Assembly (NCBI RefSeq): GCF_013282215.1
Contig: NZ_CP048103.1
Location: forward strand, 3,348,001-3,412,000
Reading direction: 5' to 3'
Source of the DNA: Kroppenstedtia eburnea
GTDB taxonomy: Bacteria; Bacillota; Bacilli; Thermoactinomycetales; DSM-45169
DNA: 64,000 nucleotides
Each line of letters opens with the position of its first letter. Position 1 is the stretch's first letter. The position numbers were made by a program, and so were the translations under genes. This document shows, piece after piece, positions 9,719 to 20,000 of the stretch. The notes under the pieces were generated by a model. The model saw only the letters and a list, made by a program, of their open reading frames with translations, did not search any database and was not told the origin of the DNA.

Positions 9719-10931
9719 CGAATGTGGGATCCTCCTTTTTCGGGTTCACCTTGGAGTTGACCTCCGTCGGCAATCCCCACAACTGGATAAAACCGACAGC
9801 CGCCTGGTGGTTGAAGGTGTCTTCCGGTGTATAGGTGGCCAACTCTTCGCTGTACAGAGAGTGTTTCGACTTCCTCCCTGTCACCACCGCCTGCCCCTTG
9901 AAGAGGCGGATCCGGACCGTCCCGGATACCGTCGCCTGGGTCTCCTCCACAAATGCACCCAGAGCTTTCATCAACGGAGAAAACCAGAGTCCCTCATAGG
10001 CCAGCTCCGCCCATTTTCCTTCCACCACCGGCTTGAACCGGGCCACCTCCCGGGTCTGGGTCAGGAATTCCAACTCCCGGTGGGCGGTGATCAGTGTGAT
10101 CGCCGCCGGACATTCGTAAACTTCACGGGACTTGATTCCCACCAACCGGTTTTCCACATGGTCGATCCGTCCCACCCCGTGCTTGCCGGCCAGTTGATTC
10201 AGTTCCGACACCAACCGGTGGAAAGGCAATTCGTTCCCGTTCAGGGAAACCGGCTTACCCCGCTGGAAGGCAATCTCCACATCCTCCGGTTGGTCCGGGG
10301 TTTGTTCCACCGCTGCGGTCCACTCATATGCCCCCGCCGGCGGGGCCGCCCAAGGGTCCTCCAGGACACCGCATTCACAGCTTCTCCCCCACAGGTTTTG
10401 ATCGATGCTGTAGGGATTATCCAGATCCACCGGGATCGGGATGCCATGATTTTGAGCATAGGCGATCTCCTCGTCCCGGGACATGGCCCATTCCCGGACG
10501 GGGGCGATCACTTCCAATTCGGGGTTGAGGGCTTTGACCGCCACTTCAAACCGTACCTGGTCATTCCCTTTTCCGGTACATCCGTGGGCCACCGCCACTG
10601 CCCCCTCCACGGCCGCCACCCGGACCAGCACTTCGGCGATCAGAGGGCGGGACAGAGCGGAAACCAGGGGATACTTGCCTTCATACATGGCATTGGCTTT
10701 CAGCGCCGGCAGCAGATAATGTTCCGCAAACCACTCCCGGGTGTCCACCACCAGCGACTTGACTGCCCCCACTTTCAGCGCCTTTTCCTTGACAAAATCC
10801 AGGTCTTTCCCTTCTCCCACATCGAGAGCGACCGCCACCACATCGTATCCGTAGTTTTCCTTCAGCCACTGAATCGCAACCGATGTATCCAGGCCGCCGG
10901 AATAGGCGAGAATCACTTTCCCTTTGCTCAT
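9669..10931 (-). CDS. argG: Argininosuccinate synthase
   Basis: Condenses citrulline and aspartate using ATP. The nucleotide-binding PP-loop [10 protein letters not shown] is near the N-terminus. Substrate motifs [30 protein letters not shown] and [15 protein letters not shown] follow. At 420 residues it is slightly longer than usual because the C-terminus runs 50 nt into argH. It is first of an argG-argH pair kept apart from the main arginine operon 5 kb away but with its own ArgR-type operator. Confidence 0.97.
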   Translation of the reverse strand: MSKGKVILAYSGGLDTSVAIQWLKENYGYDVVAVALDVGEGKDLDFVKEKALKVGAVKSLVVDTREWFAEHYLLPALKANAMYEGKYPLVSALSRPLIAEVLVRVAAVEGAVAVAHGCTGKGNDQVRFEVAVKALNPELEVIAPVREWAMSRDEEIAYAQNHGIPIPVDLDNPYSIDQNLWGRSCECGVLEDPWAAPPAGAYEWTAAVEQTPDQPEDVEIAFQRGKPVSLNGNELPFHRLVSELNQLAGKHGVGRIDHVENRLVGIKSREVYECPAAITLITAHRELEFLTQTREVARFKPVVEGKWAELAYEGLWFSPLMKALGAFVEETQATVSGTVRIRLFKGQAVVTGRKSKHSLYSEELATYTPEDTFNHQAAVGFIQLWGLPTEVNSKVNPKKEDPTFDETLGRAIYQADQPTR

Positions 10932-10963
10932 GGGCCGAACACCCCTTAATAATCATTCATTGT

Positions 10964-10981
10964 TATGTATTATTATACAAA
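10964..10981. promoter_or_regulatory. ARG box (ArgR/AhrC operator) on the argGH promoter
   Basis: TATGTATTATTATACAAA matches the 18-bp ARG box consensus TNTGNATWWWWATNCANA at every position. It covers the minus-strand -10 TATAAT (10972-10977). A second, weaker half-like site (AATGAATGATTATTAA) lies just downstream toward the gene. Arginine-dependent repression by ArgR is the expected effect. Confidence 0.85.
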
Positions 10982-11001
10982 GTGCCGTATAAAAAGTCCA
11001 C
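10972..11001 (-). promoter_or_regulatory. argGH promoter
   Basis: On the minus strand TGGACT and TATAAT are 17 nt apart. The -35 hexamer overlaps the 3' arm and T-run of the terminator of the upstream operon. The -10 is inside the ARG box. Confidence 0.65.
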
Positions 11002-11020
11002 CCCGAAATCCGGGGTGGAC
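10991..11020 (-). terminator. Terminator of the Tm-1-like operon
   Basis: A 10-bp perfect hairpin, GTCCACCCCG / CGGGGTGGAC, is followed on the minus strand by TTTTTA. It separates the two-gene operon from argGH. Confidence 0.88.
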
Positions 11021-11045
11021 AGCCTTATTTTCCATACCGATGAAT

Positions 11046-11867
11046 TTAACCGATCGTCTTGAATTTGCGCATGTTTTCTGTGATGGCCACTTCCGTGGGC
11101 AGACGTTCCATGCTGGAGGCCCCGAAGAAACCGACGATCCCTGTGGTGTTTTTCAGAACATAGTCGGCATCCTCCGGCCCGGCGATGGGGCCGCCGTGAC
11201 AGAGGACGAGGATCTCCGGGTTCACCTCTTTGGCCGCATCATGCATCGCCTGCACCCGCTCCACCGCCTCATCCAGGGTGAGTGCGGTTTTGGCCCCGAT
11301 ATTGCCGGAGGTGGTCAATCCGACATGGGGCACCAACACATCCGCCCCCGCTTCGGCCATTTTCCGCGCCTGCTCTTCATCAAAGACATAAGGTGCGGTC
11401 AACAATCCGAGCCGGTTCGCTTCCCGGATCATCTCCACTTCCAGATCATAACCCATCCCTGTCTCCTCCAGGTTGGCCCGGAAGTTTCCATCCATCAGGC
11501 CCACGGTGGGGAAATTTTGCACGCCGGTGAAACCCATTTCCTTCAATTGTTTCAGGAAGACCGGCATGAGCCGGAAGGGATCAGTGCCGCAGACACCGGC
11601 CAGCACCGGTGTATCCCGGACCACCGGCAACACTTCCCCGGCCATCTCCACCACGATCGCATTGGCATCACCGTAGGGGAGCAGACCCGCCAGGGAACCC
11701 CGCCCCGCCATGCGGTAACGACCCGAATTGTAAATGATGATCAGATCCGTTCCGCCGGCTTCGGCACACTTGGCCGACAGACCGGTCCCCGCTCCCGCTC
11801 CGACGATCGGGCGCCCTTCCTTCACTTCCCCATGCAGACGTTGCAAAGCATCCTCTCTGCTGATCAT
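11046..11867 (-). CDS. PEP-hydrolase-family TIM-barrel protein (Tm-1 C-terminal-domain homologue)
   Basis: A predicted cytosolic (beta/alpha)8-barrel of 273 residues with the motifs [52 protein letters not shown] and [16 protein letters not shown], characteristic of the phosphoenolpyruvate-hydrolase-like family. The exact reaction is unknown to me. The start [14 protein letters not shown] at 11867 has AGGAGGGAG and overlaps the upstream stop as ATGA, so it is translationally coupled to the UPF0261 gene. Tomato Tm-1 fuses these same two domains in one chain. Confidence 0.85.
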   Translation of the reverse strand: MISREDALQRLHGEVKEGRPIVGAGAGTGLSAKCAEAGGTDLIIIYNSGRYRMAGRGSLAGLLPYGDANAIVVEMAGEVLPVVRDTPVLAGVCGTDPFRLMPVFLKQLKEMGFTGVQNFPTVGLMDGNFRANLEETGMGYDLEVEMIREANRLGLLTAPYVFDEEQARKMAEAGADVLVPHVGLTTSGNIGAKTALTLDEAVERVQAMHDAAKEVNPEILVLCHGGPIAGPEDADYVLKNTTGIVGFFGASSMERLPTEVAITENMRKFKTIG

Positions 11868-13123
11868 TGAACTCCCTCCTCTTGTTGATCGCCTGTCCAT
11901 TCCGAGTAGAGTTGATGGAGGCGTTGGGCCATTGCATCCGCAAAGGCCGGATCATTTACATCGGTGTCCAGCTCATGCACTTCCACCACATCCCGGTCGA
12001 TCTCTTCCCGCAAAGCATGAAACAAGGCCTCATCCGCCGCGGGGTCATGGAAGAACTCCCCCTCTTTGGAGAGAGCGGAAACCCCTTTCAACGGGATAAA
12101 CAGGGCCACAGGTCCCTGCGCCTGATTGAGCTTGCGGGCGAGGCGCCGGCCCAGCTCCGCACACTCTTCCGGTGTGGTCCGCATCAAAGTGACCGTGGGG
12201 TTGTGCTCAACCAGCCGCCGCTCCTGAAAGGAAGACGGGACGGTATCCTTGGGACCGAAGTTGACCATATCCAGCGCCCCCAGGGAGACCACCTGGGGGA
12301 TGCCTTTCCCGCCCGCCGCTTCCAGACGATGCGGGCCCGCCGAGAGGACACCGCCAACCAGATCATCAGCCAATTCCGTCGTGGTCAGGTCAAACACTCC
12401 GGTGAGATACCCGTCCCGGATCAAGGCTTCCATCGATTGGCCCCCCGTCCCCGTGGCGTGGAAAACCAGCACCTCGTAGCCCAGTTCTTCCAGACGTTTG
12501 CGTCCGGCCTCCACCGCCGGTGTGGTCACACCAAACATGGAGGCGCCGATCAGGGGCTTTTCCCCCGATCGGGGGAGAGCTTGTCCGGTCACCATTCCGG
12601 CGATGGCATCGGCGGCATTGGCCAAGATCCGGGCCGACACCTGGTTGATTCCGGAAATGTCAACCACCGAGTACATCATGGTCACATCCACTGCACCGAC
12701 ATAGGGGCGGGTATCCCCTGAGGCCATCGTCGACACCATCAATTTGGGCACTCCCACGGGGAGACCCCGCATCGACTGTGTCACCAGGGCGGTTCCCCCC
12801 GAGCCGCCCAGACCCAGAATACCGTCCAAACGCCCCTCCCGATGCAGTTTTCCGATCAAGGAGGCGGCACCCTCCGCCATCACTTTGATCGCCGCACCGC
12901 GATCCCCCGCTTGAACCAACTCTTCCAGTTCCCGACCGGCGGCCCGGGCCACCTCCTCCCGACTGATATCCGGTTCCACCTGCGGCTCATCGATAATCCC
13001 CGCATCGATCAACAAAGTATGGACTCCGAGTCCGGCGAGCCGCTCCCGGACAAATCCATATTCCACACCCTTGGTATCCAATGTTCCCAACAATGCAACC
13101 ACCGGATTTTGACCTTTTTTCAT
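11864..13123 (-). CDS. UPF0261 / Tm-1-like ATP-binding protein
   Basis: A 419-residue cytosolic protein of the UPF0261 family (Tm-1-like ATP-binding domain). The N-terminus [20 protein letters not shown], glycine-rich [26 protein letters not shown] and the C-terminal [20 protein letters not shown] are visible. The ATG at 13123 is preferred (AGGGGTGAAGAG site); the frame stays open for another ~42 codons upstream without a recognisable family sequence. It forms an ATGA-overlapping operon with the TIM-barrel gene. The biochemical function is not established; in the plant protein this half binds ATP and viral replication protein. Confidence 0.85.
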   Translation of the reverse strand: MKKGQNPVVALLGTLDTKGVEYGFVRERLAGLGVHTLLIDAGIIDEPQVEPDISREEVARAAGRELEELVQAGDRGAAIKVMAEGAASLIGKLHREGRLDGILGLGGSGGTALVTQSMRGLPVGVPKLMVSTMASGDTRPYVGAVDVTMMYSVVDISGINQVSARILANAADAIAGMVTGQALPRSGEKPLIGASMFGVTTPAVEAGRKRLEELGYEVLVFHATGTGGQSMEALIRDGYLTGVFDLTTTELADDLVGGVLSAGPHRLEAAGGKGIPQVVSLGALDMVNFGPKDTVPSSFQERRLVEHNPTVTLMRTTPEECAELGRRLARKLNQAQGPVALFIPLKGVSALSKEGEFFHDPAADEALFHALREEIDRDVVEVHELDTDVNDPAFADAMAQRLHQLYSEWTGDQQEEGVQ

Positions 13124-13462
13124 CTCTTCACCCCTACTTGGATGTGTCACCGCTTCACACCTGAGTTTCGATTCATGATTTGTGGCATGAACCGTGTCGG
13201 ATATCAGGCCCCCGGTCCCGGTTTCAACGCAGATGGATGTCCCCCGCAATTTAAATTCGGCAGATTTGTCTTTCTTTCCTCCTTTAATTAATTCCTTAAA
13301 TACACGAAATCAGCTGCCTTGGATCGGGACATTGCCTGTCGAAAACTCTCCCTGTCCAAGCAACCGTATTCAAAAAATCGATTCCCTTCTTTATCGAGGA
13401 CAGCAAACCCGCACCGCCTGACGGGAGAAGAAGCCCTTGTGTCGGAGATTCCGGCAATATGG
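13124..13462. other. Gene-free upstream region of the Tm-1-like operon
   Basis: No convincing gene. An orphan AAAGGAGG sits near 13275-13282 on the minus strand, yet no start codon follows at usable distance. The open frame that continues upstream of the UPF0261 start passes through here. I see no strong -35/-10 pair. Confidence 0.4.
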
Positions 13463-13500
13463 AAAACCCGGCATATCCCTGTATGGGAGCCGGGTTTTAT
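13463..13500. terminator. Bidirectional terminator after the DNRLRE/FN3 gene
   Basis: A long hairpin with AAAACCCGGC on one side and GCCGGGTTTT on the other and an inner TCCC/GGGA pairing. It has A/T runs on both flanks, so it can work in either direction. It lies ~65 nt beyond the secreted protein's stop. Confidence 0.8.
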
Positions 13501-13562
13501 GATTTCATCGAACCTCTCAGGACCCCGGCCGACGCCCGGGTCCATCATCCTTCCTTCCCACC

Positions 13563-15053
13563 TTAAGCAGCCCTTGATCGTCTCCCCTTCTGCTTCCCCG
13601 AGCGGAACGGCGATGGAGGCGAAATCCCGACCGGTCTCCAGTGCCATACCGGCCACCCTCCACCCCTGCCGGTCTCTGAAGGAGGAGAGACATCACCTGC
13701 CCCGTTCACCGCCACAACATAAAGATAACAGGTTGTGCGAAGATCCAAAGCCTTGGGATGGGTATAACGGTTGGTGGTCACCTCCGTCCCGTTGACAAGA
13801 TCCGCCTGACCCGGAGCCGTCCCCATGTACACCCGGTATCTGTTCACCCCGGAAGACGCCCAAGTGAAGGTGAATCGATCATTTGCCCCACTGCTCCATA
13901 CCGGTTTTCCGGGCCGGGAGGGAGGTGTCTGATCGGGAATCAGCGGCCGGTAGGCCTCCGAAGGCGCCGTCTCTCCATAGGCGTTGTATGCCACCACACG
14001 GATCTGGTAGTTGTAGGCTCCCGCCGCGATCCGGGATGCGGTGGGCCACAGCTTCTTCCCTTTGCTACTCCAACGGGTCACATTGCCGACATCCACACTG
14101 TCGTAACTCTCACCGTTGAAAATCAGAACTTTATACCCCTCGGCTCCGGGGACGCTGTTCCAAGTCAGGTTGATGTATCCCGTTTTGGAGCCCGGTCCGT
14201 TGCTCACCACCGTTCCCGTGGGAGGTGCCGGTTTCGGGGAGTAGGTCAGTTCCAGACGGGGGGCATATTTCCCGTCGCTGTAATCGGCGGAATAAAACTT
14301 CCGATAGCTGCCATCGGTTTCCTCATTGGCAGCTTGCATCACCAGACCACGATTGCGGGTGGGATGGTCGTACCAGTCTTTCACCAGGCGGGTGACGTTC
14401 CAGTCATACCAACCATCGGCCGCCCCCTTCGGAAAAAACCTGCCGGCATGGGAAGCGCCGATTCCGGGTTGTTTGTTCCAATGGATGCCGGCCGGATTCC
14501 AATTGGCGCTGTGGATCCGGATCGTCGTATCCACGGCGCGGTTGGGATATTCATAGTATTTGTACGCTTTGAATCTGGCACTGATCAGTAATCCCCCGTC
14601 CAAGTCGGGAAGTTTCGATCCAAACCGGATATAGGAGCGGGTCTTTCCCACCTGAGTGGCATGGCCCGTCCGCAACTCGGGGGAATGGAGGTAGTTGTAG
14701 TCCGGGTATTTTTCTTGCACATATGTATCGATTCCGGCCTTGGACAGATGTTTCTTTTTTTCCTCCACTCCTCGGGCCCCTCGCTGATCGGTGCTTTTCC
14801 ATGCTGGACTGCTCTTTTCTCCGCCTGAGATTGACTCAGGTTGAATTTCCACCGTTTGGGTTGAATCGCTGTTTCTCCACGTCCTGTCGTGACGGGCTGG
14901 TCCATCTGTCAACTCTTCAACGGAATGGTTTGTCACTTCCGATTTTTCCCCGGCAGTGACGGAGCTGATCAAGGGCCAGGGCATCATGGCCCAGAGAAGT
15001 GTGAAGATCACCGTCCATACCAGGGCTTTCCCCCGCTGTTTTCTCTTATTCAT
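13563..15053 (-). CDS. Secreted DNRLRE-domain protein with two FN3 repeats (probably 3'-truncated)
   Basis: A 496-residue exported protein with an N-terminal signal peptide/anchor (KALVWTVIFTLLWAMM) and a polar linker. A DNRLRE-type domain (~135-290; ARFKAYKYYEY, VTRLVKDWYDHP, YSADYSDGKYAPRLEL) is followed by two fibronectin-III repeats (~300-380 and ~390-470; TPPSRPGKPVW). Such modules head large wall-associated WapA/RHS-like proteins. After SPPSETG the sequence becomes low-complexity and basic (FRSGKQKGRRSRAA), as expected if the reading frame has slipped or the gene was cut off. I see no RHS repeats downstream. The ATG has a GAGGAAAG site. Function unknown. Confidence 0.75.
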   Translation of the reverse strand: MNKRKQRGKALVWTVIFTLLWAMMPWPLISSVTAGEKSEVTNHSVEELTDGPARHDRTWRNSDSTQTVEIQPESISGGEKSSPAWKSTDQRGARGVEEKKKHLSKAGIDTYVQEKYPDYNYLHSPELRTGHATQVGKTRSYIRFGSKLPDLDGGLLISARFKAYKYYEYPNRAVDTTIRIHSANWNPAGIHWNKQPGIGASHAGRFFPKGAADGWYDWNVTRLVKDWYDHPTRNRGLVMQAANEETDGSYRKFYSADYSDGKYAPRLELTYSPKPAPPTGTVVSNGPGSKTGYINLTWNSVPGAEGYKVLIFNGESYDSVDVGNVTRWSSKGKKLWPTASRIAAGAYNYQIRVVAYNAYGETAPSEAYRPLIPDQTPPSRPGKPVWSSGANDRFTFTWASSGVNRYRVYMGTAPGQADLVNGTEVTTNRYTHPKALDLRTTCYLYVVAVNGAGDVSPPSETGRGGGWPVWHWRPVGISPPSPFRSGKQKGRRSRAA

Positions 15054-15145
15054 CTTCTTTCCTCATTCCTCGATCTCGTTTTACAAATAAAGGTTTAACT
15101 TATTATTAGAGGCGGGAATTGGATTCCAAAAAATTTTGAACCGAA
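15054..15145. other. AT-rich upstream region of the secreted DNRLRE protein
   Basis: No gene. The region is AT-rich and includes a TTTAACTTATTATTA stretch but gives no clear promoter pair. Confidence 0.3.
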
Positions 15146-15150
15146 TTTAG

Positions 15151-15277
15151 CAACGTTGTGAATGAGTGCTGACCGGGTCGGCCGGGATTGGGTTCCACAT
15201 TTCGGCACCAAGGTTCTGACGATCAAAGACGCTCCATCTACCCCATCTTCCTTGTGAACAGCTTTTTCACAAGCTTT
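15151..15277. mobile_element. M1-type miniature element, degenerate copy (no tandem units)
   Basis: The left end CAACGTTGTGA follows TTAG; the right end TCACAAGCTTT precedes TTGA. The body contains the family core (GGGATTGGGTTCCACAT, then GTTCTGACGATC) with more mismatches than other copies. Assigned by comparison with the better copies at 25823-26109 and 63673-63802. Confidence 0.6.
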
Positions 15278-15465
15278 TTGAAACCGAGGTCAGGTGCTGT
15301 ATCACCAGAACCTCCATAATTGAGTTAAAAAATAAAATCATAGAATGATATAATAATACAAAAGATCTACTTTATCAATGTTGTTATACTCGTTTGGTAG
15401 TATAAATGGACAGCCCACACAAACAACGACACCCCCGGTCATCATGTACCGGGGGTGCTCTCTAT
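15278..15465. other. Gene-free AT-rich segment with a G+C-rich hairpin
   Basis: Contains TATAAT-like sequences near 15345-15352 but no matched -35. A 10-bp hairpin CACCCCCGGT / ACCGGGGGTG (about 15430-15457) lacks a T-run on either side. A short non-coding transcript cannot be excluded. I see no gene. Confidence 0.35.
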
Positions 15466-15751
15466 AAGCGTTGTGATTTATACGTTCATGGCCGGTCGGG
15501 ATTGGGTTTCACATGTCGTTTTCGTTGTTCTGACGATCCAAAATCACTCCATGTGAAACCCAACCCTCCCTACATAGCGAGACCGGGAACGGAGTGACCT
15601 AGGCGAGACTTGTGCTGGTGAGTGCATAGCGAGACCGGGAACGGAGTGACCTGGCGAGACTTGTGCTGGTGAGTGCATAGCGAGACCGGGTGCGAAAGCA
15701 CCCTGGCGAGACTTGTGCCCCAAGAGTATGAATGGCTTTTTCACAATACTT
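15466..15751 (+). mobile_element. M1-type miniature element with three tandem units
   Basis: Ends AAGCGTTGTGA and TCACAATACTT are inverted repeats, flanked by CTAT on the left and TTAG on the right. Inside are the inverted arms ATTGGGTTTCACATG (15501-15515) and CATGTGAAACCCAAC (15550-15564). Three tandem units of about 51-52 bp begin CATAGCGAGACCGG (15573, 15625, 15676). The third unit contains the perfect stem GGGTGC-GAAA-GCACCC. No open frame of interest; non-autonomous. Confidence 0.75.
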
Positions 15752-15769
15752 TTAGTGCTTTCTGAATTG

Positions 15770-16092
15770 GTCAGGATGGGGTTTCATATTCCGGTGCTAG
15801 GGCGTGTCTGATCAATCTTGATCTGGGGCCGGGCCGGTCGGGATGGGGTTTCACATGTCCTTCCGTTGTTCTGACGAGCCAAAGTCATTCCATGTGAAAC
15901 CCCACCCTCCCTGCATAGCGAGACCGGGAACGGAGTGACCTAGGCGAGACTTGTGCCCTATGGGTGCATAGCGAGACCGGAAGCGAAAGCTCCCTGGCGA
16001 GACTTGTACTGGTGAGTGCAAAGGCGAATCAAATCCCCACCATCCTGGCCCATCTGTGATTTTCCACACCATGTTCGCTGAGGGGGCACTAG
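15770..16092 (+). mobile_element. Composite of M1 body, L-type left end and K-type right end
   Basis: The segment starts with a partial M1 arm (GGATGGGGTTTCAT). It then shows the L end CTAG-GGCGTGTCTGATC (about 15803), an M1 core (arms 15843-15857 and 15891-15905) and two to three tandem units (15914, 15967, a broken one at 16018). It ends with the K-type end CTGAGGGGGCA-CTAG. The final CTAG (16089-16092) contains the argF stop codon. It is a mosaic of at least three element types. Confidence 0.65.
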
Positions 16093-17066
16093 CCGATTAA
16101 AGCAGCCAACAGTGCTTTTTGTGCGTGCAGACGGTTTTCCGCCTGGGGGAAGACGATGGATCGGGGACCGTCGATCACTTCAGCAGAGACTTCCAGCCCC
16201 CGGTAGGCGGGAAGACAGTGCATGAACAGAGCATCCGGTTTCGCCAGGGACATCAGTGCCGGATCCACCTGGAAACCCGCAAAATCGCGGATTCGCCGCT
16301 CCTTCTCCTCCTCCTGCCCCATGCTGGCCCAGACATCGGTATAGATTGCATCGGCTCCTGTGGCTGCTTCCCTGGGGTCTGAGGTGAAATATAAGTCGGC
16401 CCCGGTCCGGGTTGCCGCCTTCCGTGCCCGCCGGATGATCGCCGGATCGGGTTCGTATCCCTGAGGTGTGGCCGCTCTCAGATGAATACCCGTTGCGGCG
16501 GCGGCTTCCAAAAGGGAATGAAGCATATTGTTACCATCCCCGATATAGGCCAGAGTGAGTCCGGCGAGACGGCCCCGGCTCTCTTTCAGGGTGAGGAGGT
16601 CCGCCAGCGCCTGACAGGGATGGTGCAGATCGGTCAACCCGTTAATGATGGGAATGGAAGCGTGCCGGGCCAGTTCTTCCACCGCTTCATGGCTGAAGGT
16701 GCGGATCAGAACGGCATCCACGTATCCGGAGAGCACCCGGGCTGTATCCGGAAGGCTTTCCCCCCGTCCCAGCTGCAGGTCTCCCCGGTTCAGATGGAGG
16801 GGGTGCCCCCCCAGCTGAGCCATCCCGGTTTCAAAGGAGATCCGGGTGCGGGTGGAAGGTTTGTCAAAGATCATGGCCAACGTTTTCCCTGTCAGCGGCC
16901 GATCGGCCTTTCCTTCTTTCCACGCCTGTTTCATCCCCAGTGCCTCATCCACCAGTCCCTGGATCTCCCGGGGAGTGAAGTCAAGGAGGGTCAGACAATC
17001 CCGCCCTTGCAACGGGGAAAGGGTGGAAATCTCCCCTGTCCGGGCTGTCGCTTGGTTCACACTCAT
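16089..17066 (-). CDS. argF: Ornithine carbamoyltransferase
   Basis: Makes citrulline from ornithine and carbamoyl phosphate. The 325-residue enzyme carries the carbamoyl-phosphate loop KPSTRTRISFE, HPCQALADLLT and the ornithine motif FMHCLPAYRG. The start ATG overlaps the carB stop (ATGA). It is the last gene of the arginine operon, and its TAG stop codon is part of the CTAG bordering a K-type mobile end, so the insertion sits exactly at the end of the gene. Confidence 0.97.
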   Translation of the reverse strand: MSVNQATARTGEISTLSPLQGRDCLTLLDFTPREIQGLVDEALGMKQAWKEGKADRPLTGKTLAMIFDKPSTRTRISFETGMAQLGGHPLHLNRGDLQLGRGESLPDTARVLSGYVDAVLIRTFSHEAVEELARHASIPIINGLTDLHHPCQALADLLTLKESRGRLAGLTLAYIGDGNNMLHSLLEAAAATGIHLRAATPQGYEPDPAIIRRARKAATRTGADLYFTSDPREAATGADAIYTDVWASMGQEEEKERRIRDFAGFQVDPALMSLAKPDALFMHCLPAYRGLEVSAEVIDGPRSIVFPQAENRLHAQKALLAALIG

Positions 17067-20000
17067 TCCAAAACCGCCTCCTTTTTCTCAGATAAAGGGA
17101 TCACCCTTGAATTCTTCGGTTCCCCGGCTTGCCAGAGACGAATCCACCATTGAAAAGTATCCGGGGAAGTGAAACAGGGGACCTGCCACTCCAACGCCAG
17201 CCGCCGCAACCGGGATCCCTCCCGGATCTCCCCTCGGTTGGAGCAGAAGAGCAATGACGGCCCACCTTGCCGAAACCAGTCTTGCCACATCTCCGGAGTC
17301 ACCCTTTCCACGGGAACCTGCCACCGTTTCCTGAGAACCTCCGCCGTCTGAGGGGTGGCGAAGAGACGGACTCCCTGCCGGAGGAGAAGAGCTCCCCACT
17401 CCGCCGGCGCCTGGGTGTGATCGGACATCGACAGAAACAAACGGGTGCCGTCAGCGATCGGGGGCAGCGGTCCATGGACTGCGAGGGGAAGCACCTTGGC
17501 CATCGCTTCTTCCAAAGTGTCCCCCAATCCGAGCACTTCCCCTGTGGAACGCATCTCCGGACCGAGAGCGGGATCCACGCCGGGAAGCTTCGGGGCGGAA
17601 AAAACCGGCCCCTTCACCGCCCAGCGAGGTGGGGAAGGTTGCAGTCCCAGGGGGGCAAAGGAAGCGAGGGATTCCCCCAGTTGGACGCGGGTGGCCCACT
17701 CCACCAGGGGAAGACCGGTCACTTTGCTGATCACCGGGATGGTGCGGGAAGCCCGGGGATTCACCTCCAACACATAAACCGTCTCCCCCTCGACGACGAA
17801 CTGAATATTGATCAGCCCGGCGTGGGACAGGGCACGGGCGATCCGACCAGTGAAGTCGACGACGGTCTCCCGTTGCTCCTCACTCAAATCCGGTGCAGCC
17901 AGGATGGACAGACTGTCTCCCGAGTGAACACCGGCTCTCTCCACATGCTGGACCAATGTGGGAATCACCAGATCCTTTCCGTCCGTGACCACATCCACCT
18001 CCACCTCCATCCCTTCCACAAACCGGTCCAGCAGGATCGGGTAAGCCTGGTCAGGCAAGGTCCGGAGATAGCGGCTCATGGCCGCTTCCAGTTGCTCCTT
18101 CTCCCAAACCACCTGCATTCCCTGGCCGCCGATAACATAAGAGGGACGGAGCAGCAGGGGGTAACCGAGATGATCCGCCGCCTGAAGTGCCTCCTGGAGG
18201 GAGTTGGCCGTCTTTCCCGGGATGTGGGGAATTTCCAGCTCCCGCAACAAATCATAGAACCGATGGCGATCCTCCACCCGGTCAATGATGTCGGCAGAAG
18301 TGCCCAAGATGGTGAGGTCCTCCTCTTCCAACCCGCGAACCAGCCGGACTGCCGTCTGTCCCCCGTATTGGACCAGGACCCCGGTCACCTGTTCTTTTTC
18401 CGCCACCCGGAGCACATCTTCCACTGTCAACGGCTCAAAATAGAGTCGATCGGCGGTGGCATAATCGGTGCTGACAGTCTCCGGGTTGTTGTTGACCACC
18501 ACGGAGGTGACCCCTTGCTTTTGCAAAGACTTTGCCCCATGGACGGAACAGTAGTCAAATTCGATTCCCTGCCCGATCCGGATCGGTCCCGCCCCGAGAA
18601 CCAGCACCCGCCGACCTTCCTGCGGCGAAGGGACTTCGTCATCCCCTTGCCAGGAGGAATAAAAATAAGGGCTCTCAGCCTCAAACTCCCCGGCACAGGT
18701 ATCCACCCATTTATAGGAAGGGGAACGTCCGATCCGTTGCAGGCGCTCCCGGATTCTCCCGTCGCTGACGCCCAGCCAACCCGCCAGGGCGGCATCGGCC
18801 ACCCCTTTCTCCTTGGCCTGCACCAGTTTGTCATCGGAGAGACTCTCCCAAGACAGGGAAGCCAATTCCTCCTCCAGAGAGACCATCCCCCGGATCCGGC
18901 GGAGAAACCAGGGATGGATCGCCGTGAGACGGTGCACTTCCTCCAGCTCCCAGCCCCGGCGGAAGGCCTCCCCCAGCACAAACAGCCTTCGATCGTCGGG
19001 TTGGGTGAGCCCCGCCTTCAACTCCCCCTCCGACCATCCTCTGAACTCCGGTTGCAGCAGAGTATATCTGTCCATATCGAGGGAACGAATCCCTTTGTAC
19101 AGGGCCGTCTCCAGATTGCGGCCCAGGGCCATCACTTCCCCCGTCGCCTTCATCCCGGTGCCCAGGGAGCGCTCCCCCTCCGGGAACTTGTCGAAAGCCC
19201 AGCGCGGCAGCTTGACGACGACATAATCCAACGCCGGTTCAAAGCTGGCAAAGGTGTACCCGGTGACGGGGTTGAGACATTCATCCAACCGGTGACCGAT
19301 GGAAACCTTGGCGGCCAGCCGGGCGATGGGATACCCCGTCGCCTTGGAGGCGAGGGCACTGGAACGGCTGACCCGGGGGTTCACTTCGATGATCCGGTAG
19401 TCCCCGGTGTCGGGATGAACCGCAAACTGGATGTTACATCCCCCGATCACCTGCAGCTCCCGGATCACTTTGCAGGCGACCGTGTGGAGGCGGCGGCATT
19501 GTCCATGGGTCAAGGTCTGGGTGGGAGCGGTGACGATACTGTCCCCGGTGTGAACCCCCACAGGGTCGATATTCTCCATATTGCAGACGGCGATACAGGT
19601 GTCCGCACTGTCCCGCACCATTTCATACTCGATTTCCTTCCAGCCGAGAATGCTTTCCTCGACCAAAATCTGCCCGATGGGACTGGCGGCCAGGCCCCGC
19701 CGGGCCACTTGGGCCAACTCCGCCTCATCCCGGGCGGTTCCACCTCCAAATCCACCCAGAGTGTAGGCGGGACGGATGATCACGGGATAGCCGATGGATT
19801 CCGCAAATTGGAGAGCCTCCTCCGTGGTGGAGACCGTTTTCCCTTCCGGAACCGGCTCCCCGATCCCTTCCATCATCTCCTTGAATGCCTGTCGGTCTTC
19901 CCCCCGCCGGATCGCCTCCACAGGGGTACCCAGCAGCTTCACCCCGAATTTGTCCAAAATCCCCTGTTCCTGAAGCTGGACAGCCAGATTGAGTCCGGTC

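Noticed and set aside
13288-13656. A 122-codon minus-strand frame after the DNRLRE gene
   Set aside because: It runs straight through a strong bidirectional terminator (13463-13500), overlaps the upstream gene and resembles nothing.
15571-15730. Tandem ~51-bp repeats resembling a CRISPR array
   Set aside because: Units are contiguous near-copies with no unique spacers, no cas genes are present, and the units occur inside bounded mobile elements.
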